DNA of 45,467 nt from Janthinobacterium rivuli (GTDB taxonomy: Bacteria > Pseudomonadota > Gammaproteobacteria > Burkholderiales > Burkholderiaceae_D), in assembly GCF_009208735.1 (NCBI RefSeq), contig NZ_WFLJ01000031.1, positions 1 to 45,467 on the forward strand, in the 5' to 3' direction. The notes beneath the pieces are model-generated. The model was given only the letters and a program-made list of their open reading frames with translations, did no database searches and was not told where the DNA came from. Both the position numbers and the translations under genes were made by a program. Every line of letters starts with the position of its first letter. The first letter of the stretch is position 1. Below are positions 7,365 to 16,501 of this stretch, piece by piece.

Positions 7365-8213
7365 TCAGGAGCAACGGAAGGTCGCTACGCCCTGGTAATT
7401 GGCGCCATTGGCCAACTGCGCCTTGTAGGCTGCCAGCAGCAGATAGCGGCCGGTGCCGCCGTCGCCCAGCATCAGCTGCGCGCCCGTGCCGCTCGACAGA
7501 TAGTTGCCGGTGATGCTGCTGGACCCCGCCGATGCGATGGTGGTGGAAGCCGATACTTTGCCCGTGCTGCCGCCGGCGCTGGCGTCGATGGTCAGTACGA
7601 CCTTGGCGCCGGAGCCATCGAAGGACAGGCTGGCATTGCCGCTGGCCGTGCCGAAGTTGGCGCTCGACGAAACGCTGCTGCCGCCCGTATAGCTTGGCGC
7701 CGTGAATGTGCCCGCATCGCAGGTAAACGTGCCGCTCGCTGGCAGTGCGGCGAGCACGTTATAGGCGACGTAATGCGCGCTGGCATTGTTACCGGTCAAG
7801 GTCGTGGCGCCGGAACTATTGCTGAACGCGCCCTTGAACCAGCGGCCCTGCGCGAAGGCGGCATCGCCGCTGATGTCACGCGTCACGGACGGATTGCCCG
7901 TCAGGACGATGCTGCCGATAGTGCTCAAGGCGCCGGAGGTATCCTGCACCAGCGTGCTGGCCTTGCCATTGCTCTGCAAGCCGATCGAGGTAAAGACGAA
8001 ACGGCTGTTGTCGCCATTGACGAAACGGGCGCTGATGGAGCCCGTGTTGTCGCCGGTGGCAGTCGGCGTGACGGGCACCACCGGCGGCGTAACGGGCGTC
8101 ACGGGCGGGTTCACCGCAACGACCGGGTCGGCCGGGGAGGACGAGCCGCCACCGCCGCAGGCAACGAGAGAGCCGGCGATCAGAGTCAGAACAAAAGCGT
8201 GATTCAGTTGCAT
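7365..8213 (-). CDS. Secreted Gly/Ser/Thr-rich lipoprotein of unknown function
   Basis: 282 residues from ATG 8213. A signal peptide ends in a lipobox-like LVAC (Cys19) followed by GGGGSSS, a flexible tether common to Oxalobacteraceae surface lipoproteins. Next comes a Pro/Val/Thr linker (about residues 30-50), then a region of short beta-like, Ser/Gly/Ala-rich segments. Two cysteines (FTCDAGTF and the C-terminal FRCS) may form a disulphide. I recognise no enzyme motif. It is monocistronic, convergent with tal and divergent from the patatin gene. Probable outer-membrane or surface protein. Confidence 0.7.
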   Translation of the reverse strand: MQLNHAFVLTLIAGSLVACGGGGSSSPADPVVAVNPPVTPVTPPVVPVTPTATGDNTGSISARFVNGDNSRFVFTSIGLQSNGKASTLVQDTSGALSTIGSIVLTGNPSVTRDISGDAAFAQGRWFKGAFSNSSGATTLTGNNASAHYVAYNVLAALPASGTFTCDAGTFTAPSYTGGSSVSSSANFGTASGNASLSFDGSGAKVVLTIDASAGGSTGKVSASTTIASAGSSSITGNYLSSGTGAQLMLGDGGTGRYLLLAAYKAQLANGANYQGVATFRCS

Positions 8214-8416
8214 ACAATTCCCAAAAAAAGGCAAGACATAAGCAATCCTTGGCACATGCCAAAAATTCAACGTCCAATATTATGCAACATTTCTCAAGAG
8301 AATGGTTGCCTTAAAGAAATTTATTAATACTAACAATGTGACTATTGCGAGCACGTCTGTGTCGCGGCGCGGCGCCGGCGGTAAAATACCTGGCTACAGG
8401 CCGCTCACGACTCTCC

Positions 8417-9490
8417 ATGCAATCACCGATCACCATCCGCCTGGGCCGCCGCGCCCGCGCCCGCATCGCCGACAACGGCTTGCGCGCGCATGACATCGCC
8501 ATCGTCCCTGCCGCCGCAGGCGGGCCGAAAGGCTTGATCCTGCACCAGCTCGATTGCTGGCTGTTCGGCGACTTCCTGGCACAGGCGCCGCGCCCGCGCC
8601 ACTTTGTCGGCGCCTCGATCGGCGCCTGGCGCATGGCCGCCGCCGTGTTCCCCGACCCGGTGGCCGCGCAGCGCCGCCTGGTGCGCGAGTACGTGGGCCA
8701 GCGCTACCCGGACAAGCCCGCCGCCGCGCACGTCAGCCGCACCTGCCGCGCCCTGCTCGACGCCGTGCTCGATGGCCAGGATGCCCAGCTGCTGCGGCAC
8801 GGCCAGCACAGCCTGTCGGTGCTGGCCGTGCGCGGCATCGGCGCGCTGGCGCGGCCGGGCAAATGGCGCGACCGGCGCGGCTTCCTGCTGGCGGCCGCCG
8901 GCAACGCTGTGGCGCGCGCACGGCTGGCCGCCTCGCTGGAACGCGCGGTGTTCCATACCGGACCGGATGGCGCCAGCTGGCTGCGCTCGCGCTTCGACGC
9001 CTTTCATGCGCATTTCGTGCCGCTGGCGCAGGACAACCTGCGCGACGCGCTGCTGGCCTCCGGCTCCATCCCGCTGGTGCTCGACGCCGTCACGGACATC
9101 GCCGGCGCGCCGCCCGGGCGCTACTGGGACGGCGGCCTGGTCGACTACCATCTGCACCTGCCCTACCAGCGCGAACCGGACCTGGTGCTGTACCCGCATT
9201 TTGCCGACCACATCGTGCCGGGCTGGCTGGACAAGGCCATGCCCTGGCGCCGCGCACGCAGCGGCGATAGCGCGCTCGACAACATGATCCTTGTGTCGCC
9301 CTCGCCCGCCTTCGTGGCCAGCCTGCCCAATGGAAAACTGCCGGACCGGCGCGACTTCCCCCATTACGGGCAAGACCACGCGGCGCGCATGCGCGACTGG
9401 CGCCGCGCCATCGCGGAAAGCGAGCGCATGGCGGCCGCCTTCGCCCGCTGGGCCGAGCAGCCGGACTTGCGCCAGGCGGGCGATCTGTAG
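8417..9490 (+). CDS. Patatin-like phospholipase
   Basis: 357 residues from ATG 8417. The patatin Ser-Asp dyad is visible: glycine-rich oxyanion loop AAAGGPKG, nucleophile elbow GASIG (GxSxG), and DGGLVDYH with the catalytic Asp. Members hydrolyse acyl esters of lipids. No signal peptide or membrane segment, so it is probably cytosolic. The frame is also open upstream to 8345 but ATG 8417 begins just before the conserved region. It stands alone between a divergent lipoprotein and a chemoreceptor; substrate unknown. Confidence 0.85.
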   Translation: MQSPITIRLGRRARARIADNGLRAHDIAIVPAAAGGPKGLILHQLDCWLFGDFLAQAPRPRHFVGASIGAWRMAAAVFPDPVAAQRRLVREYVGQRYPDKPAAAHVSRTCRALLDAVLDGQDAQLLRHGQHSLSVLAVRGIGALARPGKWRDRRGFLLAAAGNAVARARLAASLERAVFHTGPDGASWLRSRFDAFHAHFVPLAQDNLRDALLASGSIPLVLDAVTDIAGAPPGRYWDGGLVDYHLHLPYQREPDLVLYPHFADHIVPGWLDKAMPWRRARSGDSALDNMILVSPSPAFVASLPNGKLPDRRDFPHYGQDHAARMRDWRRAIAESERMAAAFARWAEQPDLRQAGDL

Positions 9491-9504
9491 CACGGGCGCG
9501 GCTG

Positions 9505-9545
9505 CAACAGGGGCAAAAACAGGCGCGTTTTCCCCTCGCCTGTTG
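9505..9545. terminator. Hairpin after the patatin gene, possible terminator
   Basis: CAACAGGGGCAAAA pairs imperfectly with TTTTCCCC...TGTTG. There is no T tract after the outer stem, so termination is only a suggestion. Confidence 0.35.
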
Positions 9546-9612
9546 GTCACTTATCAGTGCATACTATGTCGCACAGGCAACCTTAATCCCCTCTGCGACA
9601 GGAGTTCCGACC

Positions 9613-11367
9613 ATGCACGCCCTCTCCCACCTTCGTATCGGCACGCGCCTGGCTGCAGGCTTCGCGCTGGTGCTGCTGCTGTCCGTGATCTCCACCTCGT
9701 ATGCGCTGTACAGCGCCCGCGTGAATGCCGAAGCGACGCGGCAAATGATGGAAAAACCGCTGGCCAAGGAACGCCTCGTATCGGACTGGTACGTACTGAT
9801 TTACTCGGCCATTGCGCGCACCTCGATGATCGCCAGGAGCACCGATGAAACCCTGTCGAACGTGTTCGCCGACACCATCGCCGACAGCACGAAACAGGGT
9901 AGCGAACTGCTGAAAAAGATCGAGACGCTGCTCGACAGCGATGAAGAAAAAGCCATCTTCAAGTCGTCCATTGCCGAGCGCGTCAAGTACCAGGATGCCA
10001 AGACCCTGGTGATGAATGCGCGCAAGGCCGGCAACGCGGCGCAGGCGGAAAGCACCTATCGCGACAGCTTCGCGCCGGCCGCCGCCAAATACCAGAATAA
10101 CGTCAAGGCCCTGCTGTCGCAGCAGCGCCAGGCCATCGACGCCACGGCGCAAGCGATCGAGGCGGCCAATGAACGCAGCTTCACCCTGCTGCTGACCTTG
10201 TGCGCGCTGGTGGTGGCGCTGGGCAGCGTGTGCGCCTGGCTGATCACGCGTTCGATCACGCAACCGTTGAAGGCCGCCGTGAAGGTGGCCGAGACGGTGG
10301 CCGACGGCGACTTGCGCACGCATTTCGGCCCGCCTGCCAGCGATGAAATTGGCGACCTGATGCGCGCGCTGCAGGGCATGAACGAGGCACTGCGCAAGGT
10401 GGTGTCGGAGGTGCAGACGGGCACCAACGCGATTGCCACGGCGTCGGGTGAAATCGCGGCCGGCAACCAGGATTTGTCGGCGCGCACGGAACAGCAGGCC
10501 AGTTCGCTGGAAGAGACGGCGTCGTCGATGGAAGAACTGACCAGCACCGTCAAGCAGAATGCCGACAATGCGCGCCAGGCCAACCAGATGGCGGTGGCCG
10601 CCTCCGGCGTGGCAGAACGGGGCGGCAGCATCGTCAGCCAGGTGGTCGACACCATGGGCGCCATCGACACGGCATCGACGAAAATCGTCGACATCATCGG
10701 CGTCATCGACGGCATCGCCTTCCAGACGAACATCCTGGCCTTGAACGCGGCGGTCGAAGCGGCGCGCGCCGGCGAACAGGGGCGCGGCTTTGCCGTCGTC
10801 GCCACGGAAGTGCGCAGCCTGGCGCAGCGCTCGGCCGCGGCGGCGCGCGAAATCAAGACCCTGATCGGCGACTCGGTGGAACAGGTCAACAACGGCACGC
10901 GGCTGGTGCAGCAGGCCGGCAGCACCATGGGCGAAGTGGTCGACAGCGTGCGCAGGGTCACCGACATCATGGCCGAGATCACCGCCGCCAGCGCCGAGCA
11001 AAGCATGGGCATCGACCAGGTCAATCAGGCCATCGCGCAGATGGACCAGGTGACGCAGCAGAATGCGGCCCTGGTGGAAGAAGCGGCGGCGGCGGCCGAA
11101 AGCATGCAGGACCAGGCGGCGCGCCTGGCGCAGGTGGCGGCCGGCTTCCAGCTCGAATACGTGGCTGCGGCGGCGCCCGTGCGCGCCGCGCGGCAGACCA
11201 AGGTCGCCATTGCCACCACGCAAAAACTCGCGCCACGCCAGCCACAGGCCACGGCCAAGGCCAAGGCCAGCAAGCCGGCAATGCCCAGGGCTGCCGGTGC
11301 CGGCCATACCGCAGCGCACAAAACGCCATCGCACATCGCCGGCGACCAGGACTGGGAAGAGTTTTAA
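9613..11367 (+). CDS. Methyl-accepting chemotaxis protein with C-terminal tether pentapeptide
   Basis: 584 residues from ATG 9613, with AGGAG nine bases upstream. TM1 spans about residues 10-32, followed by a ~155-residue periplasmic helical sensor (4HB type), TM2 about 190-212, HAMP about 213-265, then the signalling domain. The kinase-contact hairpin is conserved (IDGIAFQTNILALNAAVEAARAGEQGRGFAVVA, shown here only as a position: about residues 363-395). The C-terminus ends in a flexible Ala/Pro/Lys-rich linker and DWEEF, similar to the NWETF-type peptide that tethers CheR and CheB. It signals through CheA/CheW to the flagellar motor encoded in the same window. Ligand unknown. Confidence 0.95.
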   Translation: MHALSHLRIGTRLAAGFALVLLLSVISTSYALYSARVNAEATRQMMEKPLAKERLVSDWYVLIYSAIARTSMIARSTDETLSNVFADTIADSTKQGSELLKKIETLLDSDEEKAIFKSSIAERVKYQDAKTLVMNARKAGNAAQAESTYRDSFAPAAAKYQNNVKALLSQQRQAIDATAQAIEAANERSFTLLLTLCALVVALGSVCAWLITRSITQPLKAAVKVAETVADGDLRTHFGPPASDEIGDLMRALQGMNEALRKVVSEVQTGTNAIATASGEIAAGNQDLSARTEQQASSLEETASSMEELTSTVKQNADNARQANQMAVAASGVAERGGSIVSQVVDTMGAIDTASTKIVDIIGVIDGIAFQTNILALNAAVEAARAGEQGRGFAVVATEVRSLAQRSAAAAREIKTLIGDSVEQVNNGTRLVQQAGSTMGEVVDSVRRVTDIMAEITAASAEQSMGIDQVNQAIAQMDQVTQQNAALVEEAAAAAESMQDQAARLAQVAAGFQLEYVAAAAPVRAARQTKVAIATTQKLAPRQPQATAKAKASKPAMPRAAGAGHTAAHKTPSHIAGDQDWEEF

Positions 11368-11429
11368 ACCCCGTTTCAAGCGCCGCGCTCGCTGCCGTCG
11401 ATACGCCCCCTGCGGGCCGGAAAGTATTT

Positions 11430-12493
11430 ATTGGCTATGTCGCCGTCAGATGTGGGAACGCTCCCAGCGTTGCTTTCAATAACGTTTCGGGTGAGCGGAT
11501 GCGTCTGGCGTCGAGTATCCAGCGCCAGCCCAGATAATTCGGCAGATAGCGCGTGGCCACGCCGTGAAACGGCCTTAACCATTCGCGCAGGCGGCTATGA
11601 TATGCATTGACGTTCTGCACGTGGGCGGCACCGCGCACGCGGATGTCGGCGCGCAGGTTGACGGCCTGATGACTGAGGCCCGCTTCCATGGCAAACGCCC
11701 GGTAGGCGGCATGGCCATCCGTGACCAGCAGGATATCCTTGTCGATGACGGGCAACAAACAGCGGTGCAGCTGCGCCTTGGTCAGCGCGCCTCTGCCCAT
11801 GACGAAATCGAGGGTCTGGCCCGTGCGGTCGCGCGCCACCAGGATGCAGACTTGCTCGTTGGATATGCCGCGCCGTTGCGCATGGCCACCCCGGCGGCGG
11901 GCCGGACGCGTCATCTGCCTCGATCCCTTTTCCGATTCCAGCACGTATAGCTCGTCGGCCTCGGCGATGCCATGCAGGCCATGCGGCCGGTCCGTTTTTG
12001 CCAACGATAAAAATCGGTGGCGCCAGCGAAACGTGGTGTTGCGGTGCACGCCCAGTTGTCGCGCCGCCTTGCGCACGGAATCCGATGCAAGCAGGCAATC
12101 GGCATAATCGAGCCACTGCGATTTATGGCGCAGGCGGGCCAGCGGCGTCCCCGTCAAGGCATTGAAGGTGCGCCCGCAGGGCACGCAGCGGTAGCGCTGC
12201 AAGCCGTGCGCATGGCCATGCCGATGCAGATGGGACGAGCGGCAGGCGGGACAGGCCAAGCGCGACTGCGCCACGTCCTCCAGCAGCGCGACGGTCGCGT
12301 CGAGTGGCGTGTTGCCACGCAGCAGGGCCATGCCTGTCTGCCGCTGGCGCCGGTTCAGGCGAGCAAACTGGGCGATAAAACGGATCCATTCGGCTGGCTG
12401 CATGATCTGCTCCCTGTGTGCTGGGTATGCAGAGTCAGACAGCACCGCCATGGGAAGATTCCGGCATTTCCCCTATTTTATGAGGACAGAGCC
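11430..12493 (-). mobile_element. IS1595-family insertion sequence
   Basis: A single transposase gene fills the element. Ends show a short imperfect inverted repeat: GGCTATGTC at 11433-11441 and, as reverse complement, GGCTCTGTC at 12493-12485. The transposase stop lies inside the left repeat, as is usual for compact elements. Both sides carry the direct repeat AAAGTATTT (11421-11429 and 12494-12502), which fits the AT-rich ~8-bp target duplication of this family; the left copy is 3 bp away from the repeat core. The element lies between two genes and breaks none. Confidence 0.75.
11435..12403 (-). CDS. IS1595-family transposase (zinc ribbon + ISXO2-like DDE domain)
   Basis: 322 residues from ATG 12403, which has GGGAG upstream. 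The N-terminal zinc ribbon is clear (CPAC ... CVPC, then GRTFNALTGTPLA). A helix-turn-helix follows (DSVRKAARQLGVHRNTTFRW). The ISXO2-like catalytic domain shows EADELYV, VTDGHAAY and the group-typical NAYHSRLREWL ... YLPNYLGW. Full length with no internal stop, so the element may still be active. Confidence 0.92.
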   Translation of the reverse strand: MQPAEWIRFIAQFARLNRRQRQTGMALLRGNTPLDATVALLEDVAQSRLACPACRSSHLHRHGHAHGLQRYRCVPCGRTFNALTGTPLARLRHKSQWLDYADCLLASDSVRKAARQLGVHRNTTFRWRHRFLSLAKTDRPHGLHGIAEADELYVLESEKGSRQMTRPARRRGGHAQRRGISNEQVCILVARDRTGQTLDFVMGRGALTKAQLHRCLLPVIDKDILLVTDGHAAYRAFAMEAGLSHQAVNLRADIRVRGAAHVQNVNAYHSRLREWLRPFHGVATRYLPNYLGWRWILDARRIRSPETLLKATLGAFPHLTAT

Positions 12494-12594
12494 AAAGTAT
12501 TTGACAGCGGCCTCCGGCGCGCCGATACTGGTTTCCGGTGGGACGGGCGCGCCACCATGCAGCCAATAAAGCCAGCGCCTCTCAGGGAGAGATC

Positions 12595-13770
12595 ATGCGC
12601 CCCTATCTTTCTTGCGCCCGGCACCTCATGCGCCTGCTTGCCGCCCTGCTCTGCGCCACGCTGGCAGCCTGCGCCAGCACGGCGCCCGCCAGCCTGCCCC
12701 CCATCTTCAACGACAGCGATTTTGCGCCGGCCGCCGCCATCGACGCCAGCCAGGTCTTTGCCGTCGACGAGACCATGCGGCAGTATCTGCGCACGGAAGT
12801 GCGGCGCGAGGCGCACAACAAGAATGACCGCGCGGCCCTGTATGACGCCCTGTACGACAAGAGCCGGCTGAAACTCGAGTACGATGCGGCCATGACCCGC
12901 AATGCGCGCGAAACGTTCGCCGCGCGCCAGGGCAACTGCCTGTCGCTGGTGATCATGACGGCGGCGCTGGCGCATGAATTGGGCTTGCAGGTGCGCTACC
13001 AGGAAGTGCTGGGCGAGGAAAGCTGGAGCCGCAGCGGCGAGACGTATTTTGTCGCCGGCCACGTCAACCTGGTGCTGGGCCAGCGCCTGGGCGACAATCC
13101 GAATAACTACGACGCCAAGGGCTTGATGGTGATCGACTTCCTGCCGTCCGGCGACGTGGCGGGCTACCGCACGCGCGAAATCAGCGAAGCGACCGTGCTG
13201 GCCATGTACATGAACAACCGCGCCGCCGAAACCATGAGCGAGGGCCGGCTTGACCAGGCGTATTGGTGGGCCAGGGCGGCGCTGCTGCAGGATCCCTCGT
13301 TCAGCGGCGCCTACAACACCCTGGGCGTGATCCAGTTCCGCCATGGCGACCTGGCGCAAGCGCGACGCACGCTCGACCATGCGCTGCTGCGCGCGCCGGA
13401 CAACACGGTGCTGCTGTCGAACCTGGCGCAGGCGCTTGAAGCGTCCGGCCTGCCGGATCAGGCGCTGCCGCTGCGCCGGCGCCTGCTGGCGCTGCAGCCG
13501 CAGCCGCCCTTCCACTACTTCAACCTGGGCAAGGCGGCCATGCAGCGAAACGATTACGTGCAGGCGACACAGCTGTTTTCACGTGAAATCGCGCGCGACC
13601 CGTACTACCACGAATTCCACTTCTGGCTGGCGCAAGCCTATGCGCGCCTGGGCCAGCTGGAGCAGGCGCGCAAACAACTGGAACTGGCGATGAGCAACAG
13701 CACCACGCGCAGCGACCATGGCCTGTATGCGGCCAAGCTGCAGCGCCTGCGCGCCGTCACCACGCATTAG
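12595..13770 (+). CDS. Transglutaminase-like/TPR lipoprotein
   Basis: 391 residues from ATG 12595 behind GGGAGAGATC. The signal peptide ends in lipobox LAAC (Cys26). A transglutaminase-like core follows: ARQGNCLSL with the putative catalytic Cys, then GHVNLVL (His) and MVIDFLP (Asp). The C-terminal half holds about four tetratricopeptide repeats (for example PSFSGAYNTLGVIQFRHGD and PPFHYFNLGKAAMQRND). Members are exported proteins of uncertain enzymatic activity. It begins about 100 bp after the IS and overlaps the end of hemW by 4 bp tail to tail. Confidence 0.85.
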   Translation: MRPYLSCARHLMRLLAALLCATLAACASTAPASLPPIFNDSDFAPAAAIDASQVFAVDETMRQYLRTEVRREAHNKNDRAALYDALYDKSRLKLEYDAAMTRNARETFAARQGNCLSLVIMTAALAHELGLQVRYQEVLGEESWSRSGETYFVAGHVNLVLGQRLGDNPNNYDAKGLMVIDFLPSGDVAGYRTREISEATVLAMYMNNRAAETMSEGRLDQAYWWARAALLQDPSFSGAYNTLGVIQFRHGDLAQARRTLDHALLRAPDNTVLLSNLAQALEASGLPDQALPLRRRLLALQPQPPFHYFNLGKAAMQRNDYVQATQLFSREIARDPYYHEFHFWLAQAYARLGQLEQARKQLELAMSNSTTRSDHGLYAAKLQRLRAVTTH

Positions 13771-15053
13771 TCTTCCAAAAACATTTGCTGCAAGTCATTC
13801 AGGAAGCACAATCCCCGTTCCGTCGGGCGGATGACCTGGTGGTCGCGATACAGCAAGCCTTTCGCTTCGGCCGCATTCAGCGGCTGCTCGATGGCGTTGA
13901 GGGGCACGCCCGTGCGCTCGGCGAACAGGTTCGGCGAAAAGCCCTGCGTCAGGCGCAGGGTATTGAGCATGAATTCAAAACCCATTTCCTCGCGCGCCAG
14001 TTCGCGCTCTTCCTGCACGGGATTGCCGGCCAATACCGCGTCCATGTAGGCGCGCGGCTGCTTGTAGCGGGCCTGGCGCAGCACGCGGTGCGGGAACGAG
14101 ATCTTCGAGTGCGCGCCCGCGCCGATGCCCAGGTAGTCGCCGAATTCCCAGTAGTTGCGGTTGTGGCGCGCCTGGCGGCCCGGCTGTGCGTAGGCCGACA
14201 CTTCATAGCGGCCATAGCCCGCCTGCGCCGCGCGCGCGGCCACCATGTCGGCGATGTCGGCGCTCTCGTCGTCGTCCGGCAGCACGGGCGGATACTTGGC
14301 GAACAGGGTGTTCGGCTCCAGAGTCAGGTGATACAGCGACAGGTGCGGCGGCGCGAACGACAGCGCCGTTTCCAGGTCCTGCCGCGCCTCGGCCAGCGTT
14401 TGCGTGGGCAGCGCGTACATCAGGTCGAGATTGAAGTTGTCGAAATGCGCGTGCGCGATGTCCACCGCGCGGCGCGCCTCGTTGTCGTCATGGATGCGCC
14501 CCAGCGCCTGCAGATGGCGGCCATTGAAACTCTGGATGCCGATCGACAGGCGGTTGATGCCGCTGGCCCGGTAGGACTTGAATTTTTCCGTTTCAAAGGT
14601 GCCCGGATTGGCTTCCATGGTGATTTCGCAATCGGGCTCCAGCGGCAGCAGGGTGCGCACGTCCGACATCAGCCGGTCCAGCCCCGCCGCCGACATCAGG
14701 CTGGGCGTGCCGCCGCCGATGAAGATGGTGTGGATCTTGCGGCCCCAGATCAGCGGCAGCGCCATTTCCAGGTCCAGGCGCAGGGCCGCCAGGTATTCGG
14801 CTTCCGGCAAGTCGCCGCGCACCTCGTGCGAATTGAAGTCGCAATACGGGCACTTCTTCACGCACCACGGGAAATGGATGTACAGCGACAGCGGCGGCAG
14901 GGCCGTCAGGTTCAGCGCGCCCGGCTGCAGGTACTTCAGGGCCGCGCCGGCCGCGCCGGAAATGCCTTCCTGCGGCGCGGGAGCGGCTCCCGCCCTGGCG
15001 CCGGGCTTGGCGGCCGATCTGGCAACGGCGCCCACCAGTTTGATCGGGATCAT
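13767..15053 (-). CDS. hemW: HemW, radical SAM haem chaperone (formerly HemN-like)
   Basis: 428 residues. The radical SAM cluster motif C-x3-C-x2-C is at 64-71 (WCVKKCPYC), followed by FIGGGTPS, EANPGT, NRLSIGIQSF and the C-terminal HemN domain. HemW is thought to insert haem into respiratory proteins and lacks coproporphyrinogen oxidase activity. The ATG overlaps the rdgB stop (ATGA), so the pair is translationally coupled. The conserved part starts near residue 52 (ALPPLSLYIHFPW); the preceding ~50 Ala/Gly/Pro-rich residues are an extension relative to E. coli. TTG or GTG starts closer to the domain are possible, but ATG 15053 fits the overlap. Confidence 0.95.
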   Translation of the reverse strand: MIPIKLVGAVARSAAKPGARAGAAPAPQEGISGAAGAALKYLQPGALNLTALPPLSLYIHFPWCVKKCPYCDFNSHEVRGDLPEAEYLAALRLDLEMALPLIWGRKIHTIFIGGGTPSLMSAAGLDRLMSDVRTLLPLEPDCEITMEANPGTFETEKFKSYRASGINRLSIGIQSFNGRHLQALGRIHDDNEARRAVDIAHAHFDNFNLDLMYALPTQTLAEARQDLETALSFAPPHLSLYHLTLEPNTLFAKYPPVLPDDDESADIADMVAARAAQAGYGRYEVSAYAQPGRQARHNRNYWEFGDYLGIGAGAHSKISFPHRVLRQARYKQPRAYMDAVLAGNPVQEERELAREEMGFEFMLNTLRLTQGFSPNLFAERTGVPLNAIEQPLNAAEAKGLLYRDHQVIRPTERGLCFLNDLQQMFLED

Positions 15054-15634
15054 CGCAGCTTTTCCACCAGCGCGCGCAGGGCCTGGCCACGGTGCGACAG
15101 CGCGTTCTTTTCATCGGACGTCAGTTCGGCCGCGCACTTGCCCAGCGCGGGAATGAAGAAGTGCGGATCGTAGCCGAAGCCGCCGTTGCCGCGCGGTGTG
15201 GCGATCATTTCGCCATTCCAGCGGCCGTCGGCGATCACCGGCTGCGGGTCGTCCGCATGGCGCACGTACACCAGCACGCAGTAGTAATAGGCGGACTTGT
15301 CGGCATGCGCCTCGAGGTCGGCGATCAGCTTGGCGCTGTTGGCGGCATCCGATTTCGGCTCGCCCGCATAGCGGGCCGAATACACGCCCGGCGCGCCGCC
15401 GAGCGCATTGACGCACACGCCGGAATCGTCGGCCAGCGCCGGCAAGCCCGTCAGGCGCGACGCGTGGCGCGCCTTTTGCAGGGCGTTTTCAACGAAGGTG
15501 TGGAACGGTTCGTCGCTTTCCGGCACGGCGTACTCGCCCTGCGCATGGACGGAAAAACCGATGGTCGAGAGCAGCTCGTTGAATTCCTTGAGCTTGCCGG
15601 CGTTGTTCGAGGCGAGGATGAGGCGTTGGGTCAT
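15050..15634 (-). CDS. rdgB: XTP/dITP diphosphatase (RdgB/HAM1)
   Basis: 194 residues, normal for the family. It removes non-canonical purine nucleoside triphosphates such as ITP, dITP and XTP, releasing pyrophosphate. Signatures: ASNNAGKLKEF at residues 8-18 (phosphate binding), LADDSGVCVNALGGAPGVYSAR with the catalytic Asp near 69-70, GFGYDPHFF and the C-terminal SHRGQAL. It lies upstream of and overlaps hemW. The upstream rph gene is on the same strand, 138 bp away. Confidence 0.97.
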   Translation of the reverse strand: MTQRLILASNNAGKLKEFNELLSTIGFSVHAQGEYAVPESDEPFHTFVENALQKARHASRLTGLPALADDSGVCVNALGGAPGVYSARYAGEPKSDAANSAKLIADLEAHADKSAYYYCVLVYVRHADDPQPVIADGRWNGEMIATPRGNGGFGYDPHFFIPALGKCAAELTSDEKNALSHRGQALRALVEKLR

Positions 15635-15699
15635 GTCAGTAGTCCGGTTGAAGTGCCGACATTGTAAACCTTTTGCGCCCCCCTCACCTCGCCCCGCCG

Positions 15700-15718
15700 C
15701 TGCCGCAAGATGCGGCAG
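15700..15718. repeat. Perfect 8-bp hairpin between rph and rdgB
   Basis: CTGCCGCA, loop AGA, TGCGGCAG. On the minus strand, the direction of transcription, no T tract follows, so it is more likely an mRNA structure than a terminator. Confidence 0.4.
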
Positions 15719-15772
15719 GTGTGGGCTTTTTGCCCCGCGCGGCGGGCCAGCGGATGTAAATCTGTGTAAAGA

Positions 15773-16501
15773 TCAGATCCCTAATGCCTGCTTCTGCATG
15801 GCGATCAGGTCGGCGATGCCGCCCTGCGCCAGGTCCAGCAAACGGTTCATGCCGGCGCGGTCAAACGCGGCGCCTTCGGCCGTGCCCTGCACTTCGATGA
15901 AGTGACCCGCTTCCGTCATCACGACGTTCATGTCCGTGTCGCAGCCCGAGTCTTCCACGTAGTCCAGGTCCAGCACCGGCATGCCCTGGTAGACGCCCAC
16001 CGAGATGGCGGCGACAAAGCTTTTCACGGGAATGGCGGCGATCGCGCCGCGTGCCTGCAACTGGGAAAACGCGTCATACGCGGCCACCATGGCGCCCGTG
16101 ATCGAGGCCGTGCGCGTGCCGCCGTCGGCCTGGATGACGTCGCAATCGAGGTGCAGCGTGCGTTCGCCGAACGCCTGCAGATCGAAGGCTGCGCGCAGCG
16201 AGCGGCCGATCAGGCGCTGGATTTCCTGCGTGCGGCCCGATTGCTTGCCGCGCGCCGCTTCGCGGTCCATGCGCGTGTGCGTCGAGCGCGGCAGCATGCC
16301 GTACTCGGCCGTCAACCAGCCCTGGCCCTTGCCTTTCAGGAAACCCGGCACCTTGTCTTCGATGCTGGCGGTGCAGATGACCTTGGTGTCGCCGCACTCG
16401 ATCAGCACCGAGCCTTCGGCATGCTTGGTGTACTGGCGGGTGATGCGGATGGCGCGCAGCGCGTCGACGGCGCGGCCGCTCGGGCGGGATTCAAATGTCA
16501 T
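15773..16501 (-). CDS. rph: Ribonuclease PH
   Basis: 242 residues, full length. A phosphorolytic 3'-5' exoribonuclease that trims tRNA 3' ends. Family motifs: CTASIEDKVPGFLKG, GWLTAEYGMLPRSTHTR, GRTQEIQRLIGRSLRAA (phosphate-binding Arg), DCDVIQADGGTRTASITGA, and DLDYVEDSGCDTDMN with metal-binding Asp residues. It diverges from yicC across a ~290-bp gap; the rph/yicC/rdgB/hemW neighbourhood is common in Burkholderiales. Confidence 0.97.
   Translation of the reverse strand: MTFESRPSGRAVDALRAIRITRQYTKHAEGSVLIECGDTKVICTASIEDKVPGFLKGKGQGWLTAEYGMLPRSTHTRMDREAARGKQSGRTQEIQRLIGRSLRAAFDLQAFGERTLHLDCDVIQADGGTRTASITGAMVAAYDAFSQLQARGAIAAIPVKSFVAAISVGVYQGMPVLDLDYVEDSGCDTDMNVVMTEAGHFIEVQGTAEGAAFDRAGMNRLLDLAQGGIADLIAMQKQALGI

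Noticed and set aside
9583..11379. 598-residue minus-strand frame opposite the chemoreceptor
   Set aside because: A His/Arg/Gly-rich shadow caused by high GC at third positions; no domain seen.
15700..15718. Intrinsic terminator between rph and rdgB
   Set aside because: The stem is perfect but no T tract follows on the transcribed strand.
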